From assembly GCF_003598715.1 (NCBI RefSeq), contig NZ_QZFU01000019.1, positions 671,074 to 735,073 of the forward strand: 64,000 nt of DNA. The letters are read 5' to 3'. Source of the DNA: Nocardia panacis. GTDB taxonomy: Bacteria > Actinomycetota > Actinomycetes > Mycobacteriales > Mycobacteriaceae. The notes under the pieces were generated by a model. That model saw only the letters and a list, made by a program, of their open reading frames with translations. It made no database searches and was not told the DNA's origin. A program made the translations under genes and the position numbers. Of this stretch, positions 45,674-54,262 are shown in pieces (within the stretch, counting starts at the first letter, position 1; each line of letters opens with the position of its first letter).

Positions 45674-47614
45674 CTATAGAAGTATCACCAGTGCGAGCCC
45701 CACGACAGCGGCCACCAGCAGTATCAGAAAGAACGCATCGCGACGCCGATTCTGGCGCGGCGAAGCCGACGGGCGAGCCGGGAGTGGCGAGTACGCCGGG
45801 GAAGTCCGGTAGATCGGCTGGGACGGGGGCGGCTGGTACGCCGGCTGCGGCGGGACATACACCGGCGGCACGGGTGGAGGTGGTGCCTGGTGGGAGGAGG
45901 GCGGAGGCAGCGCCGGATCGATCCGGATGGTCCGGTACTGCGGCGGGACCGGCGGCGGGCGATTGTTCGCGGGCGGTGCGACGGGTCCCGGAGAAGGCGG
46001 CGGGCTCACCTGCGGGCGCTGTGCTGCAGCCGGTTTCGGTGCGGGCGCAGCCGGCAGCCGCGGATCGGGTGGCGGAACCTGAGAAGTTCCCGGCTTCCTG
46101 TTGCGATATCGCTTGTCCAGCTGAGCATTACGATTCGCCTCCCGCTCGGTCTCGAGTGGTGCCCGCGAGGCGGTCCGGGCAGTTCCGGCCGCCGAGCGTG
46201 CGGACGGCGCAGCGCTCCGATGGTGGGTCTCGATACGTGTATCACAGGCTTTCGGCTGCTGTGGCGGTGCGGGACTCGGATCGAACCTCCGCCGCGCATC
46301 ACGTTCGTACTCGTCGAGCCGGGCGTCATCGAGAATCTGCAAGAACCGGGCATCGTCTAGGATGATCTGCGGAGTCGCCTGCCGCGCATGCTTACTCTGA
46401 AACAGCGTTACCAGACCCGTGACAGCGACTCGTTCCCCCTCCAAGCGCGGCAGCCACTTTCCATACCTTCCGTCTCGCCCGTGACTCTTGTGCAACGCGC
46501 CGGCGACCTCGTCAAAGCCGACGATCGTAAAATCTCCGCTCTGCCAGATTCCCAGATTGATCAGTGCGACACCGTCCATCGGCATCTTCGTCGAAACCAC
46601 CGTGCCGAAAACGGTCACCACCTCCCCGGCCAGCGCCCGGAGTTCATCGGCCTGGTCACCGGGAACCACACGACCGAAAGCCACAGTCCGCGGACCGTGC
46701 AACGTCGTGGGCGGACGGCCACACAATGCCGTCTCGATATCGGAGTATCCGGCCCTGCACGCATCCCGGAATCGCTGTACTCGGTCAGCCAGATCGCCGA
46801 TCGACTTCAGCTCGTCGAAGACACGGGATTGCTCCGGATCGGCGAAATCCGTTGCCGTGAACAGGAGATTCTCGCCGGTGCCACCGTAGTCTTCCCAGAG
46901 CCGGGGCCGGCGGGCCAGCGCGGACAGCGATAGATCGATGGATTCGGCCGCGAATCGGTCCAGGGTGTCGTCGTAATGCGTTCCCCGGTCGGGATGCTGA
47001 TAGTTGCGGTGACCTTCTTCGATCGCTCCGTAGTCCGCGATTGCGGGCAGGTACATCCCGTCGTAGTCGATCAGCCAGATGCTCGAGTCCGGCCGGACGA
47101 GGATATTCCCGTGCTGCAGATCGCCGTGTGCAACTCCGTTGCGCCGCAACGCCGCCACCGCCGCGCCGATGGCGGCTCGCACGGTCTCGACCGCCTGCGG
47201 GACCGGTGCGGGGCCGCTCGCCCAGCGTGCCAGCCACACTCCCAGCGATACACCGTTGACCCACCGCATCCGCACAGTCGGGAAGTCGTTGTCTCCAACC
47301 TTGATTCCGTTGCTCAGGTACGTCACGGGAACAAGGAAATCGAGTGCGGGATGTGCTGTGATGAAATTCCCGATCTGCTGGTAACGCTCCAGCAGGTGCC
47401 GATCGCCGCCACCGGTGCGGTGGAAACACCGTACCGCCCAGTGCCGGTCGCCGTTGTGGATCCGGAAAGTCGCGGCGAAGCCGCCCGATGCGACCTTCGG
47501 CATGCCCCGGCGATCGCGCTGACATTCACCGTCGATCAGTTCCGGGTCGCGAGCGAATGCGATGTCCGGGTTCTGCACAGCCAATTGATACTGCAACAGA
47601 GACGGGGGCCTCAT
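45674..47614 (-). CDS. TerY-P type protein kinase-like protein with C-terminal membrane anchor
   Basis: A 646-residue protein. The kinase fold runs to about residue 290: HWAVRCFHR for the beta-3 Lys region (here Arg-Cys, no clear Lys), the catalytic loop VAHGDLQHGNILV near 180 and LIDYDGMYLP for the DFG segment. The HGDLQHGN form is typical of the kinase in vWA-PP2C-kinase triads. An OB-like middle domain (VFGTVVSTKMPMDGVALINL) is followed by a 170-residue proline-rich linker and one membrane helix (FFLILLVAAVVGLALVILL) at the very end. Start overlaps the PP2C stop by four bases. Confidence 0.85.
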   Translation of the reverse strand: MRPPSLLQYQLAVQNPDIAFARDPELIDGECQRDRRGMPKVASGGFAATFRIHNGDRHWAVRCFHRTGGGDRHLLERYQQIGNFITAHPALDFLVPVTYLSNGIKVGDNDFPTVRMRWVNGVSLGVWLARWASGPAPVPQAVETVRAAIGAAVAALRRNGVAHGDLQHGNILVRPDSSIWLIDYDGMYLPAIADYGAIEEGHRNYQHPDRGTHYDDTLDRFAAESIDLSLSALARRPRLWEDYGGTGENLLFTATDFADPEQSRVFDELKSIGDLADRVQRFRDACRAGYSDIETALCGRPPTTLHGPRTVAFGRVVPGDQADELRALAGEVVTVFGTVVSTKMPMDGVALINLGIWQSGDFTIVGFDEVAGALHKSHGRDGRYGKWLPRLEGERVAVTGLVTLFQSKHARQATPQIILDDARFLQILDDARLDEYERDARRRFDPSPAPPQQPKACDTRIETHHRSAAPSARSAAGTARTASRAPLETEREANRNAQLDKRYRNRKPGTSQVPPPDPRLPAAPAPKPAAAQRPQVSPPPSPGPVAPPANNRPPPVPPQYRTIRIDPALPPPSSHQAPPPPVPPVYVPPQPAYQPPPSQPIYRTSPAYSPLPARPSASPRQNRRRDAFFLILLVAAVVGLALVILL

Positions 47615-48324
47615 AGCGTTACCACACAGGCTGTCGTGTCGTCGTTGTCGAGTTCGCCCGTGCTGCGGGCGCCGGCAACCCAGTCGGCGAAATGATCCGA
47701 GCCGACATCACACTCATCGATATCGACCTCGCCGGTGCGTTCATACCGGCGCAGCAGGTATTTCGACAAGGCATCGGTGGCCAGGACGAGAAGATCACCC
47801 TGCTGATAGGTCCCGTGATACCGCCAGAGGGCGGCGCGGTGAGATTCCTCGCCTCGCGTCGCTTTCACCAGATCCGGGCGCGAGGTGAACTTTCGCCAAT
47901 CGTCTATCGGTCCCACATTCACGAGTTCCCGGTGCCGGATGTGAAAGACGCAGCAATCTCCCACCGCGACAACGTCATACGATCGCGACGGCGGGTCTAG
48001 CTCGACCCCGGCGAAGGCCGCGGCGCCAGGGTCGCGGTCGAGCTTCCATATCGCATGCCACGGCAGCGTGTCGCGATACACCGTGCGCCGCCAGCGCATG
48101 CGCAGCCTGTCGAGTATCCGGGTGTCGAAAATGCGCACCGGCACCGGCCAGTTCAGCACGAATGCCGCGGCGAGAATCTCCGCCCAGACTCCCGCGCGAC
48201 TCGAGTCGGTGGCACCATCGGCCACCGCGTACCGAAGCTGCCCCGCGGCTGCTCGATCATCGTTCTCTGCCTCTGTACGACCGTTTTTGGGCACTGATCC
48301 CAGAATCGCCGAAGGCGTCGTCAC
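47611..48324 (-). CDS. PP2C-family protein phosphatase
   Basis: A 237-residue PP2C-like phosphatase. Metal-binding motifs are kept: RYAVADGATDSSRAGVWAE near residue 32, DVVAVGDCCVFHI near 115, LLVLATDALSKYLL near 180 and ELDNDDTTACVV at the end. It should reverse the action of the kinase-like protein. It overlaps both neighbours by four bases. Confidence 0.88.
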   Translation of the reverse strand: MTTPSAILGSVPKNGRTEAENDDRAAAGQLRYAVADGATDSSRAGVWAEILAAAFVLNWPVPVRIFDTRILDRLRMRWRRTVYRDTLPWHAIWKLDRDPGAAAFAGVELDPPSRSYDVVAVGDCCVFHIRHRELVNVGPIDDWRKFTSRPDLVKATRGEESHRAALWRYHGTYQQGDLLVLATDALSKYLLRRYERTGEVDIDECDVGSDHFADWVAGARSTGELDNDDTTACVVTL

Positions 48325-49202
48325 CCAGCGGTCCCGTCCTCCGAATCTCCGGCCGTCAGCTCTCGTAACCCGGTCGGCGTGACCGAACGCGTACCGATAT
48401 CCAGGAAGTCGATGACGGTTGCGGCATCGGCGTTGTAGAGGAAACCGCGGGCATGCGGTTCGACGGGATAGTGTAGCGCCGCAGCGGCTTCCAGGATCGC
48501 CGGCGGCAACTCACTCGAAAGGTCGTAGAGCATGGCCGCATTCGGATCGGTGAGACCAGCCGCGGACGCTGGAAACCGAACCGGCTGACTCGGGATACCG
48601 GAAAGGTGCAGATTGAACACCAGCGCCTTCCCGTCATCGGTGCCCAGCTGCCGGATACGGTTCACCACCTCCCGTGGCTGGCCGTCGGTACTCATGCCGT
48701 CGGTCACGTTGATGACGATCGGCGGGAAGCTCGACGTATGGGCGGCGCACCACGACTGCACCACCGGCTCGATCGCTGTGAAGGCGGCCGTCATCGGCGT
48801 CGCGCCGTTGGCGGCGGCATCCAGCCAGATCGGCATCAACTGCTGCCGCGCGACCACCCCACCGGCGCCGTCGGGGACCCGCCGCGTCACCGTGTCCAAC
48901 CGCAGCGGATTATCGGCCACATGCTGGATCGATGCGACGACCTGCTCGGTGTCGGTGCCATTCAGCACGGGTCCCACCGTCTGCCCGTATCCCAGCACGC
49001 CGATGTCGAAGTATCCGTTTACCTCCTCTTCTCCGCGACTGCACAGGGCCACGGCATTGCCCAGCAGATTGTTGACCGCCGCGGCCAGGGCAGCCGCCTT
49101 CGACTGCTCGGTCTCCGCCCAAGACTCCAGCATCGAAAAGGACTGATCAATGAGCAGTACGAGTAGCGCCGGCTGCTTATTGTTGATCTCGGCCGAATAC
49201 AT
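48321..49202 (-). CDS. TerY-like von Willebrand A protein
   Basis: A 293-residue vWA domain with an intact MIDAS: LLIDQSFSMLES (D-x-S-x-S) near residue 18, a Thr in AANGATPMTAAF near 140 and INVTDGMSTDG near 167. First gene of the four-gene operon. In TerY-P triads the vWA protein is thought to be a phosphorylated scaffold for the kinase/phosphatase pair. The 390 bp between its start and 49594 hold the operon's presumed promoter and fragments with no recognised family. Confidence 0.88.
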   Translation of the reverse strand: MYSAEINNKQPALLVLLIDQSFSMLESWAETEQSKAAALAAAVNNLLGNAVALCSRGEEEVNGYFDIGVLGYGQTVGPVLNGTDTEQVVASIQHVADNPLRLDTVTRRVPDGAGGVVARQQLMPIWLDAAANGATPMTAAFTAIEPVVQSWCAAHTSSFPPIVINVTDGMSTDGQPREVVNRIRQLGTDDGKALVFNLHLSGIPSQPVRFPASAAGLTDPNAAMLYDLSSELPPAILEAAAALHYPVEPHARGFLYNADAATVIDFLDIGTRSVTPTGLRELTAGDSEDGTAG

Positions 49203-49593
49203 CCAAGTACCTCCCCGCAGAATAAAGTGTTGACCACCCGTGATCGTCGGCGGATGGCCGACCCCGTCACGTCCCCGTGCGGTACGCGACGAGTTCCTGC
49301 GCGTAGGTTACGCCCCACGGACCGAAAATGTGCGGCTGGACCAACTCAGCCACCCGTGGCCTGCCGGACCAACTGAACACGGACCGAAATCGCCTGGACT
49401 CAAGTTCTGGGTGGTCTCGTCATCGGGGACCGCTCAGATGCACGACCCACTCACCTTGTCCGCCGCACTGGGTGAGGGCTTCGTGAAGTTCGGCGTCGAG
49501 GACATCGATGTCGATGCCGAGGCGTTTCTGCACCGCCGCCCCGGTGGGCGTCGGATCCTCCTACGCCCAAGCGCTGATCGGTCCCGGTCCGGA

Positions 49594-50046
49594 ATCGAGA
49601 CTCGACTCGCACGCCGATCCGTTCTCGTATCACGGTCCGCGCCACTGAAGTTCACAGTCGTCCTCGACGAGTCGATGCTCTACCGAGTAGTCGGCAGTGC
49701 CCGAACAATGGCGGAGCAAATACACAAGTTGATCCTCGACAGCGAGCGACCGAACATCACCATCCGTCTCCTGCCCTTCACCGCCGAACTCGGCGGTCAC
49801 CCACCCAGCTCGTTCGCTGTCCTGGACATCCCCACCGAACCGGCGACCGCCTACCTCGATGGCGGTGGCTGCGGTGACATGGTCGTCGACGAAGAGGGAA
49901 TTCGGGCAGGTGTCGAGGCCGAACGCCGACGCGGCGTTCAGGACTGCTTGACAATGAAAATGATTGTTGACCGGGGCGCGGCATCGGGGAGGCGAGCCGA
50001 GAAAAGGGGTCCGGGGGCAGGCAACAGGACCAGCGCGCACGGATGA
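49594..50046 (+). pseudogene. C-terminal remnant of an XRE regulator (DUF5753)
   Basis: Residues LKFTVVLDESMLYRVVGSAR, then MAEQIHKLILDSERPNITIR and LLPFTAELGG, match the DUF5753 domain that follows a helix-turn-helix in actinobacterial regulators. The DNA-binding half is missing and the upstream frame is not recognisable. It is divergent from the vWA gene, so it may be the dead regulator of that operon, or debris at the island edge. Confidence 0.65.
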
Positions 50047-50089
50047 GACCCAACAACTGGACATCACCAGAAAAGGTGACCAACACAAA

Positions 50090-50192
50090 GGGGGTCCGGG
50101 GGCGCAGCCCGCCGGGTGGGGCGTGGGGGCTTCGCCCCACAAAAACACGCGGAACGAGAAACGGCCCATGCTCTCCATGAGCATGGGCCGCC
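50090..50192. repeat. Direct repeat, right copy, with ssrA terminator
   Basis: Counterpart of 42441-42545. This copy lies directly downstream of ssrA and supplies its terminator. The two copies enclose the four-gene TerY-P/helicase operon and the regulator remnant. Confidence 0.8.
50163..50189 (-). terminator. ssrA terminator
   Basis: Perfect 11-bp stem GGCCCATGCTC / GAGCATGGGCC with a 5-base loop, then a T-rich tract on the minus strand, 11 bp after the end of ssrA. Confidence 0.88.
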
Positions 50193-50199
50193 TATCAAG

Positions 50200-50565
50200 T
50201 GGAGCTGCCGGGAATCGAACCCGGGTCCTCCGCCGTGTCTTCAGGGCTTCTCCGTGTGCAGTTCGCTATGTCTCTACTTGGATCTCCGGGTCACGCGAAC
50301 GAGCTCGGATGACGATCCCAGTCGCTGTTCGATGTTCCGGCTCGCCCCGCGACCGGGTGAGACGGTGAGCCCTCTAGCTGATGCCGGCACCGGAATCGAG
50401 GGCATATCCCGGGCCGACAGAGACGCTATCGCTTAGGCAGCGAGAGCGTACTCGCGCTGATGAGAATCGGCGCTTAATTGGTTGCAGCGACGCTTACGGT
50501 GGTCTCTTGCCTGCACCGACACGCTTCCCCTGATTCAACGTACGCAGTCGAAACCGTTCAGCCCC
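50200..50565 (-). ncRNA. ssrA: Transfer-messenger RNA
   Basis: About 366 nt. The 5' end GGGGCUGAACGGUUUCGACU and 3' end with GGUUCGAUUCC and CAGCUCCA pair as the acceptor stem (GGGGCUG with CAGCUCC); CCA is not encoded. The tag frame reads ADSHQREYALAA then UAA, one residue from the mycobacterial tag. With SmpB (51581-52054) it frees stalled ribosomes and marks the peptide for degradation. The 3' end abuts the direct repeat and island, as expected for a classical integration site. Confidence 0.96.
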
Positions 50566-50570
50566 GTACG

Positions 50571-50616
50571 CCCGGCACCGTGCCGGGATAGTTATGTTAA
50601 CACCGGGCGCGGCCAA
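50571..50616 (-). promoter_or_regulatory. Candidate ssrA promoter and leader hairpin
   Basis: On the minus strand TTGGCC (50611-50616) and TAACTA (50589-50594) are 16 bp apart as -35/-10. Between them and the mature 5' end lies a 17-bp perfect palindrome CCCGGCAC-C-GTGCCGGG (50571-50587), probably removed with the leader. Confidence 0.35.
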
Positions 50617-50665
50617 GATCATCCCGATATCCGGCTGCGCCGAATGCGCTGCCCCGCACCGGCCT

Positions 50666-51584
50666 TCATCCGACGGCGATGAGTGCGACGGCCCCGAGGG
50701 CGAGCAGCAGCCCGAACTGCTGTGATCGTCGGACCTGCTCCCCGAGCAGCACCATGGCCAGCAGGACCGTCGCCGCCGGGTACAGCGAGCCGAGCACGCT
50801 GACCAGCGAGAGCAGCGAGCCGTGGAAGGCGTACAGCAGCGCCGCGTTGCTGATCACGTCCAGCACGCTGATGTAGGCGGCGAGGCGGAGCGGCTTGCCG
50901 CGCACCGCCCGGAATTCGCCCGCGCTGAGCGCCATCACCCAGACGACGGCGGTGGCCGCGAGCCGCTGGGCCAGCAGCGGCCAGAGTCCGGATCCGCCGG
51001 AGGTCTCGTGCAGGAAGACGAAGGCGAACCCGTAGGCCAGACCACTACCGACGGTCAGCAGTGCCACCCGCCGGTTGAAGCGCGGTCCACTGCTGTCGGT
51101 GGCCTCGCCGGGCGATTCCCGGCTGACCAGCAGCACCCCGATCAGGGCGAGTGCGATCCCGCCGATGGCGGGCGCACCGGGCCGCTCTCCGAGCCCCAGC
51201 CCGACGAGGACGGGGATCCCGGCGACCAGGACCGCCGTGATCGGCGACACCACCGCCATCGGCCCGTCGGCCAACGCGGCGTAGAACCACCACACCGCCA
51301 GACCGCCCGCGACTCCGGCCGCCAGACCCCACAGGATGGATCCGAGGTCGGGACGGCCGCCGACCAGTGGCAGCACCAGCGAGACCAGCAGGATCGACAG
51401 CGGGTAGGCGTACCTCCGCCTCCGCTCCGGCCGTGCGCGGGTCTGCGGGCGGCTGCGCCGACAGCGCCCGTTAGGAGACGATGACCACGCGCAGCGCCGT
51501 GACCCGCCGGGACGCGACACCACCGAAGAAATCGCTCACGCCGTAACCGACCGCGGCCGACAACGCGAGCAGGACGGTGATCAA
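50666..51584 (-). pseudogene. EamA (DMT) transporter gene split by a 67-bp insertion
   Basis: The first frame starts at a TTG overlapping the smpB stop and reads LITVLLALSAAVGYGVSDFF to LRVVIVS before a stop. After 67 foreign bases the protein resumes in another frame at YPLSILLVSLVLPLVGG and continues through two EamA repeats to 50666 (about 250 residues). Removing the 67 bp rejoins VIVS to YPLS exactly. The gene is thus recently broken unless an internal start makes a shorter protein. Confidence 0.8.
51407..51473. mobile_element. 67-bp insertion with TA target duplication
   Basis: The segment sits in the EamA gene with TA on both sides, consistent with a 65-bp element plus a duplicated TA. 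It brings a stop codon and a +1 frame change. No clear terminal inverted repeats are seen; it is GC-rich and contains GGAGCGGAGGCGGAGG on the minus strand. Confidence 0.6.
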
Positions 51585-52054
51585 TGCATACCTTTGACCC
51601 GTCGCCCGATCTCGCGGGTGACCTCGCGCTCGGCGGTGCGCCGGGCCAGGTCCTGCCGCTTGTCGTAGTCCTGTTTACCTCTTGCCAGCGCCAACTCGAC
51701 CTTCACCTTGCCGTCGGCGAAGTACATCGACAGCGGGACCAGTGTGTTGTTGCCCTCTTTGGCTTTGCCGGTGAGTTTGTCGATCTCGCGGCGGTGCAGC
51801 AGGAGTTTGCGGGTCCGGCGCGGGGAGTGGTTGGTCCAGGTGCCGTGGCTGAACTCCGGGATGTGCAGTCCGCGCAGCCATACTTCGCCGTCGTCGACGG
51901 TGGCGAACGCGTCGACCAGCGACGCCTTGCTCTCGCGCAGGCTCTTGACCTCGGTGCCGACCAGTGCGATCCCGGCCTCGTAGATGTCCAGGATCGTGTA
52001 GTTGTGCCGCGCCCGGCGATTGGTCGCGATGACCTTGCGCCCCTTCTCCTTCAT
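51581..52054 (-). CDS. smpB: tmRNA-binding protein SmpB
   Basis: A 157-residue SmpB, partner of the tmRNA at 50200-50565. Features: NRRARHNYTILDIYEAGIAL near the start, GTEVKSLRESKASL, LHIPEFSHG, and the C-terminal basic tail ending GRRVKGMH that enters the empty mRNA channel. The ATG at 52054 has AGGAAAGG before it; a GTG two codons upstream is possible. Confidence 0.97.
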   Translation of the reverse strand: MKEKGRKVIATNRRARHNYTILDIYEAGIALVGTEVKSLRESKASLVDAFATVDDGEVWLRGLHIPEFSHGTWTNHSPRRTRKLLLHRREIDKLTGKAKEGNNTLVPLSMYFADGKVKVELALARGKQDYDKRQDLARRTAEREVTREIGRRVKGMH

Positions 52055-52230
52055 GAACACCTTTCCTCACCGTCCGGCCCGGTCAACGGCCTGTTGCCGT
52101 CCGATATTCCGGCTCTGCACCCCGGCGTGGCCGTGCGGCAGCCGCGGGATCGTCAACCCTTTGTAGCCGATGCACCCACCCGCGCGGCAAGCGGTTTCAC
52201 TTCGCTCGGCGCAGCCAACGCTCCGATCGC

Positions 52231-52605
52231 TCAGCGGAAGTGCCGCAGGGCGGCGGCGATCTTGTCTATCTCTTCCATCTCCCCGGTTGCTATGGAAATC
52301 ACGAGGCGTTCCTGAGCGTCGGTTTCCACATTCAGCCGAATCCCGTTGATATCCAGGAACGTAACGGTGGACAGCCACGCCGTCCGCTTGTTCCCGTCGA
52401 TGAATGGGTGATTGCGTGCCAGCGATTGCAGCAACGCTGCCGCCTTGTCGAACAGGTCCGGGTAGGCATCTTCACCGAACGCGCTCGCCCCTGGGCGGAA
52501 GATCGCCGATTGCAATAGCCCTAGGTCCCGAATCCGCGCGCTTCCCTCCATCACGAGTTCGTTGGCAATCCACACCACATCCTCGAGATCGAGGTACTCG
52601 ATCAC
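52231..52605 (-). CDS. doc: Doc-type toxin (Fic fold)
   Basis: A 124-residue Doc toxin. The Fic motif is HPFIDGNKRTAW (residues 65-76), the Doc form, which phosphorylates and inactivates EF-Tu. The start overlaps the antitoxin stop by an ATGA junction, so the pair is coupled. Size and motif are full length, so it should be active. Confidence 0.9.
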   Translation of the reverse strand: MIEYLDLEDVVWIANELVMEGSARIRDLGLLQSAIFRPGASAFGEDAYPDLFDKAAALLQSLARNHPFIDGNKRTAWLSTVTFLDINGIRLNVETDAQERLVISIATGEMEEIDKIAAALRHFR

Positions 52606-52826
52606 TTCAACCGCTCCATGAGTTCAGCGAACCGAGCAGCCTGGGTGGTGGCAGATTTGCGCACCCGGTCGCGGTGGGCATGGCGCTCCACGTACTCGGC
52701 GATTGCCTTGTTCGCGATCTGGTTCATGCTCACCCCCTCCACTTCGGCCTGCTTGCTCAGTCTGATCTCGTTGTCCTCGCTCAATCGAATCGGCACAACC
52801 ACCAAGGTACCATTGTGGTACCTCAT
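52602..52826 (-). CDS. Ribbon-helix-helix antitoxin
   Basis: A protein of up to 74 residues, with VPIRLSEDNEIRLSKQAEVE and GVSMNQIANKAIAEYVERHA typical of ribbon-helix-helix DNA-binding antitoxins, and a C-terminal toxin-binding tail. The start is unclear: the ATG at 52826 lies inside a palindrome-flanked stretch and a TTG or GTG seven to eight codons later is possible. Confidence 0.8.
   Translation of the reverse strand: MRYHNGTLVVVPIRLSEDNEIRLSKQAEVEGVSMNQIANKAIAEYVERHAHRDRVRKSATTQAARFAELMERLK
52805..52823. promoter_or_regulatory. Operator at the antitoxin start
   Basis: Perfect inverted repeat AGGTACCA-TTG-TGGTACCT covering the first codons of the antitoxin frame. It is the likely autoregulation site of the pair. 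Confidence 0.65.
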
Positions 52827-52829
52827 CGG

Positions 52830-53066
52830 CTACGTGGCGGGGGCGTAGAGGAGATAGACGGTCAGGACGGCGAGGAAGCAGGCCAGTAGAAGCAGGGTGG
52901 ACAGGCGGGGTGGTGACGGGGCGGGGTCGTGGTGGTGGACCAGCCAGGTCTGATCCACGGCGGGGTCGGTGCGGCGGGGGCGGCGCGCCGGGATGGGGTC
53001 CGGTGGGTCGGGGGCGTCCGGGGCCGACGCGCCGGGGTCGGCCCCGGCGGGGCCGTCGTTCTGCAT
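52830..53066 (-). CDS. Small proline-rich membrane protein
   Basis: A 78-residue protein: 50 cytosolic residues rich in Pro, Asp and Arg, then one membrane helix (TLLLLACFLAVLTVYLLY) at the end. No family is recognised. Its stop is three bases from the antitoxin ATG, so it may be in the same transcript by chance or design. Confidence 0.5.
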   Translation of the reverse strand: MQNDGPAGADPGASAPDAPDPPDPIPARRPRRTDPAVDQTWLVHHHDPAPSPPRLSTLLLLACFLAVLTVYLLYAPAT

Positions 53067-53133
53067 GCCGCCACGGTAGTCGGGCGAACCCTGGGTGTTG
53101 CGTAATTATGCGGCACCGCAACGGTATTGGAAC

Positions 53134-54213
53134 TCAGGCGAGACGGCGGGCGAAGGCTTCGACGGCGGGGCCGCCCGTCGGGTCGACGGTGTGGACGGCG
53201 AGGTCGATGCGGTCCGGGGTGAGATCCATGACCATGAAGCCGAGCTGGTGGTAGTTCTCGAACAGGGCCGGATTGGTGCCGGTGGGGTTGATCTTCGGTT
53301 CGGCGGCAACGGTTTTGGCGGCGGCGCCGGAAACGATCTGGCGGGTGCCCCTAGTCGCCGGGGTGGGCTCGAGCACCTGCAGGGAGTGGTCGTGACCGGA
53401 GAGCAGCAGGTGGGTCCGCCCGAGCACGTGGTCCTCGAAGAAGCGTTGCGCGTGCACACCATTGAGCGGGGCGATATCGATACCCTCGTAGCGTCCGGCA
53501 TTGCCGTGCGGACCGTTGTTCAGGTACGGGTGGTGGGTGCAGGCGATTTTCCAGGTGGCCGCGGAGGCGTCCAGTGCGGCGTCGAGCCAGGCGCGCTGCT
53601 CGTTCATGAACTGCCCGTCCGGCGACCAGTAGGGCGAGAATATCGGCGGGAGATAGGCGGCCAGCGGGTTCACGTCCAGGACGAAGAATTCGACGACGGG
53701 CTGCCGGGCCGGAATCGCCACCGAGTAGTAGCGGCTCGGCATCCACCAGCGCGCCGAGCGGGCGTGATATTCGACCTCGTCATTGCCGCGCAGCAGCCAG
53801 CCGCCGTCACCGGGGACAACCGAACTGTTGTCGTGATTGCCGAGCGCCATGAGCCACGGGAAATCCAGTCCGGCATTGGGGTTTTCGAACTTCTCGCGGA
53901 ATTGGGGATCGTCCGCGCCGTTCGGGCCGCGCTCGTAGATATTGTCGCCGAGTCCGAGTGCGAGCGCGAAGGGTGCGCGGCGGTGCTGTTCGCGCATGGC
54001 CTCGGCGACGGCCCACTGGTTGCGATTGCCGGTGCCCGCATCGCCGGTGATCAGGATGCGCAGCGAGCGCTCGGTAGGAAAGGGAAGTTTGGCGATATCC
54101 GCCGCGACCGGGACCGCGTTCGCGGGAGTGCGTCCCACGAACGGCAGCCCGGCCGCGACGGCGCCCGCCCCGGCGAGGAAGCCGCGGCGACCGAATCCGT
54201 GCTCAGCGTTCAC
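53134..54213 (-). CDS. Tat-exported metallophosphoesterase (purple acid phosphatase-like)
   Basis: A 359-residue exported phosphatase. Tat signal GRRGFLAGAGAVAAG; metal sites GDAGTGNRNQ, GLGDNIYERG, LGNHDNSS, CTHHPYLNNG and LSGHDHSLQV, the full set of a calcineurin-like/purple acid phosphatase. The start is a GTG at 54213. It probably releases phosphate outside the cell together with the neighbouring alkaline phosphatase. Confidence 0.88.
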   Translation of the reverse strand: MNAEHGFGRRGFLAGAGAVAAGLPFVGRTPANAVPVAADIAKLPFPTERSLRILITGDAGTGNRNQWAVAEAMREQHRRAPFALALGLGDNIYERGPNGADDPQFREKFENPNAGLDFPWLMALGNHDNSSVVPGDGGWLLRGNDEVEYHARSARWWMPSRYYSVAIPARQPVVEFFVLDVNPLAAYLPPIFSPYWSPDGQFMNEQRAWLDAALDASAATWKIACTHHPYLNNGPHGNAGRYEGIDIAPLNGVHAQRFFEDHVLGRTHLLLSGHDHSLQVLEPTPATRGTRQIVSGAAAKTVAAEPKINPTGTNPALFENYHQLGFMVMDLTPDRIDLAVHTVDPTGGPAVEAFARRLA

Positions 54214-54262
54214 ATCCCGTGACACTACTGAGCGCGCCCCGCACGGGGACCGGGGGCCGCGC

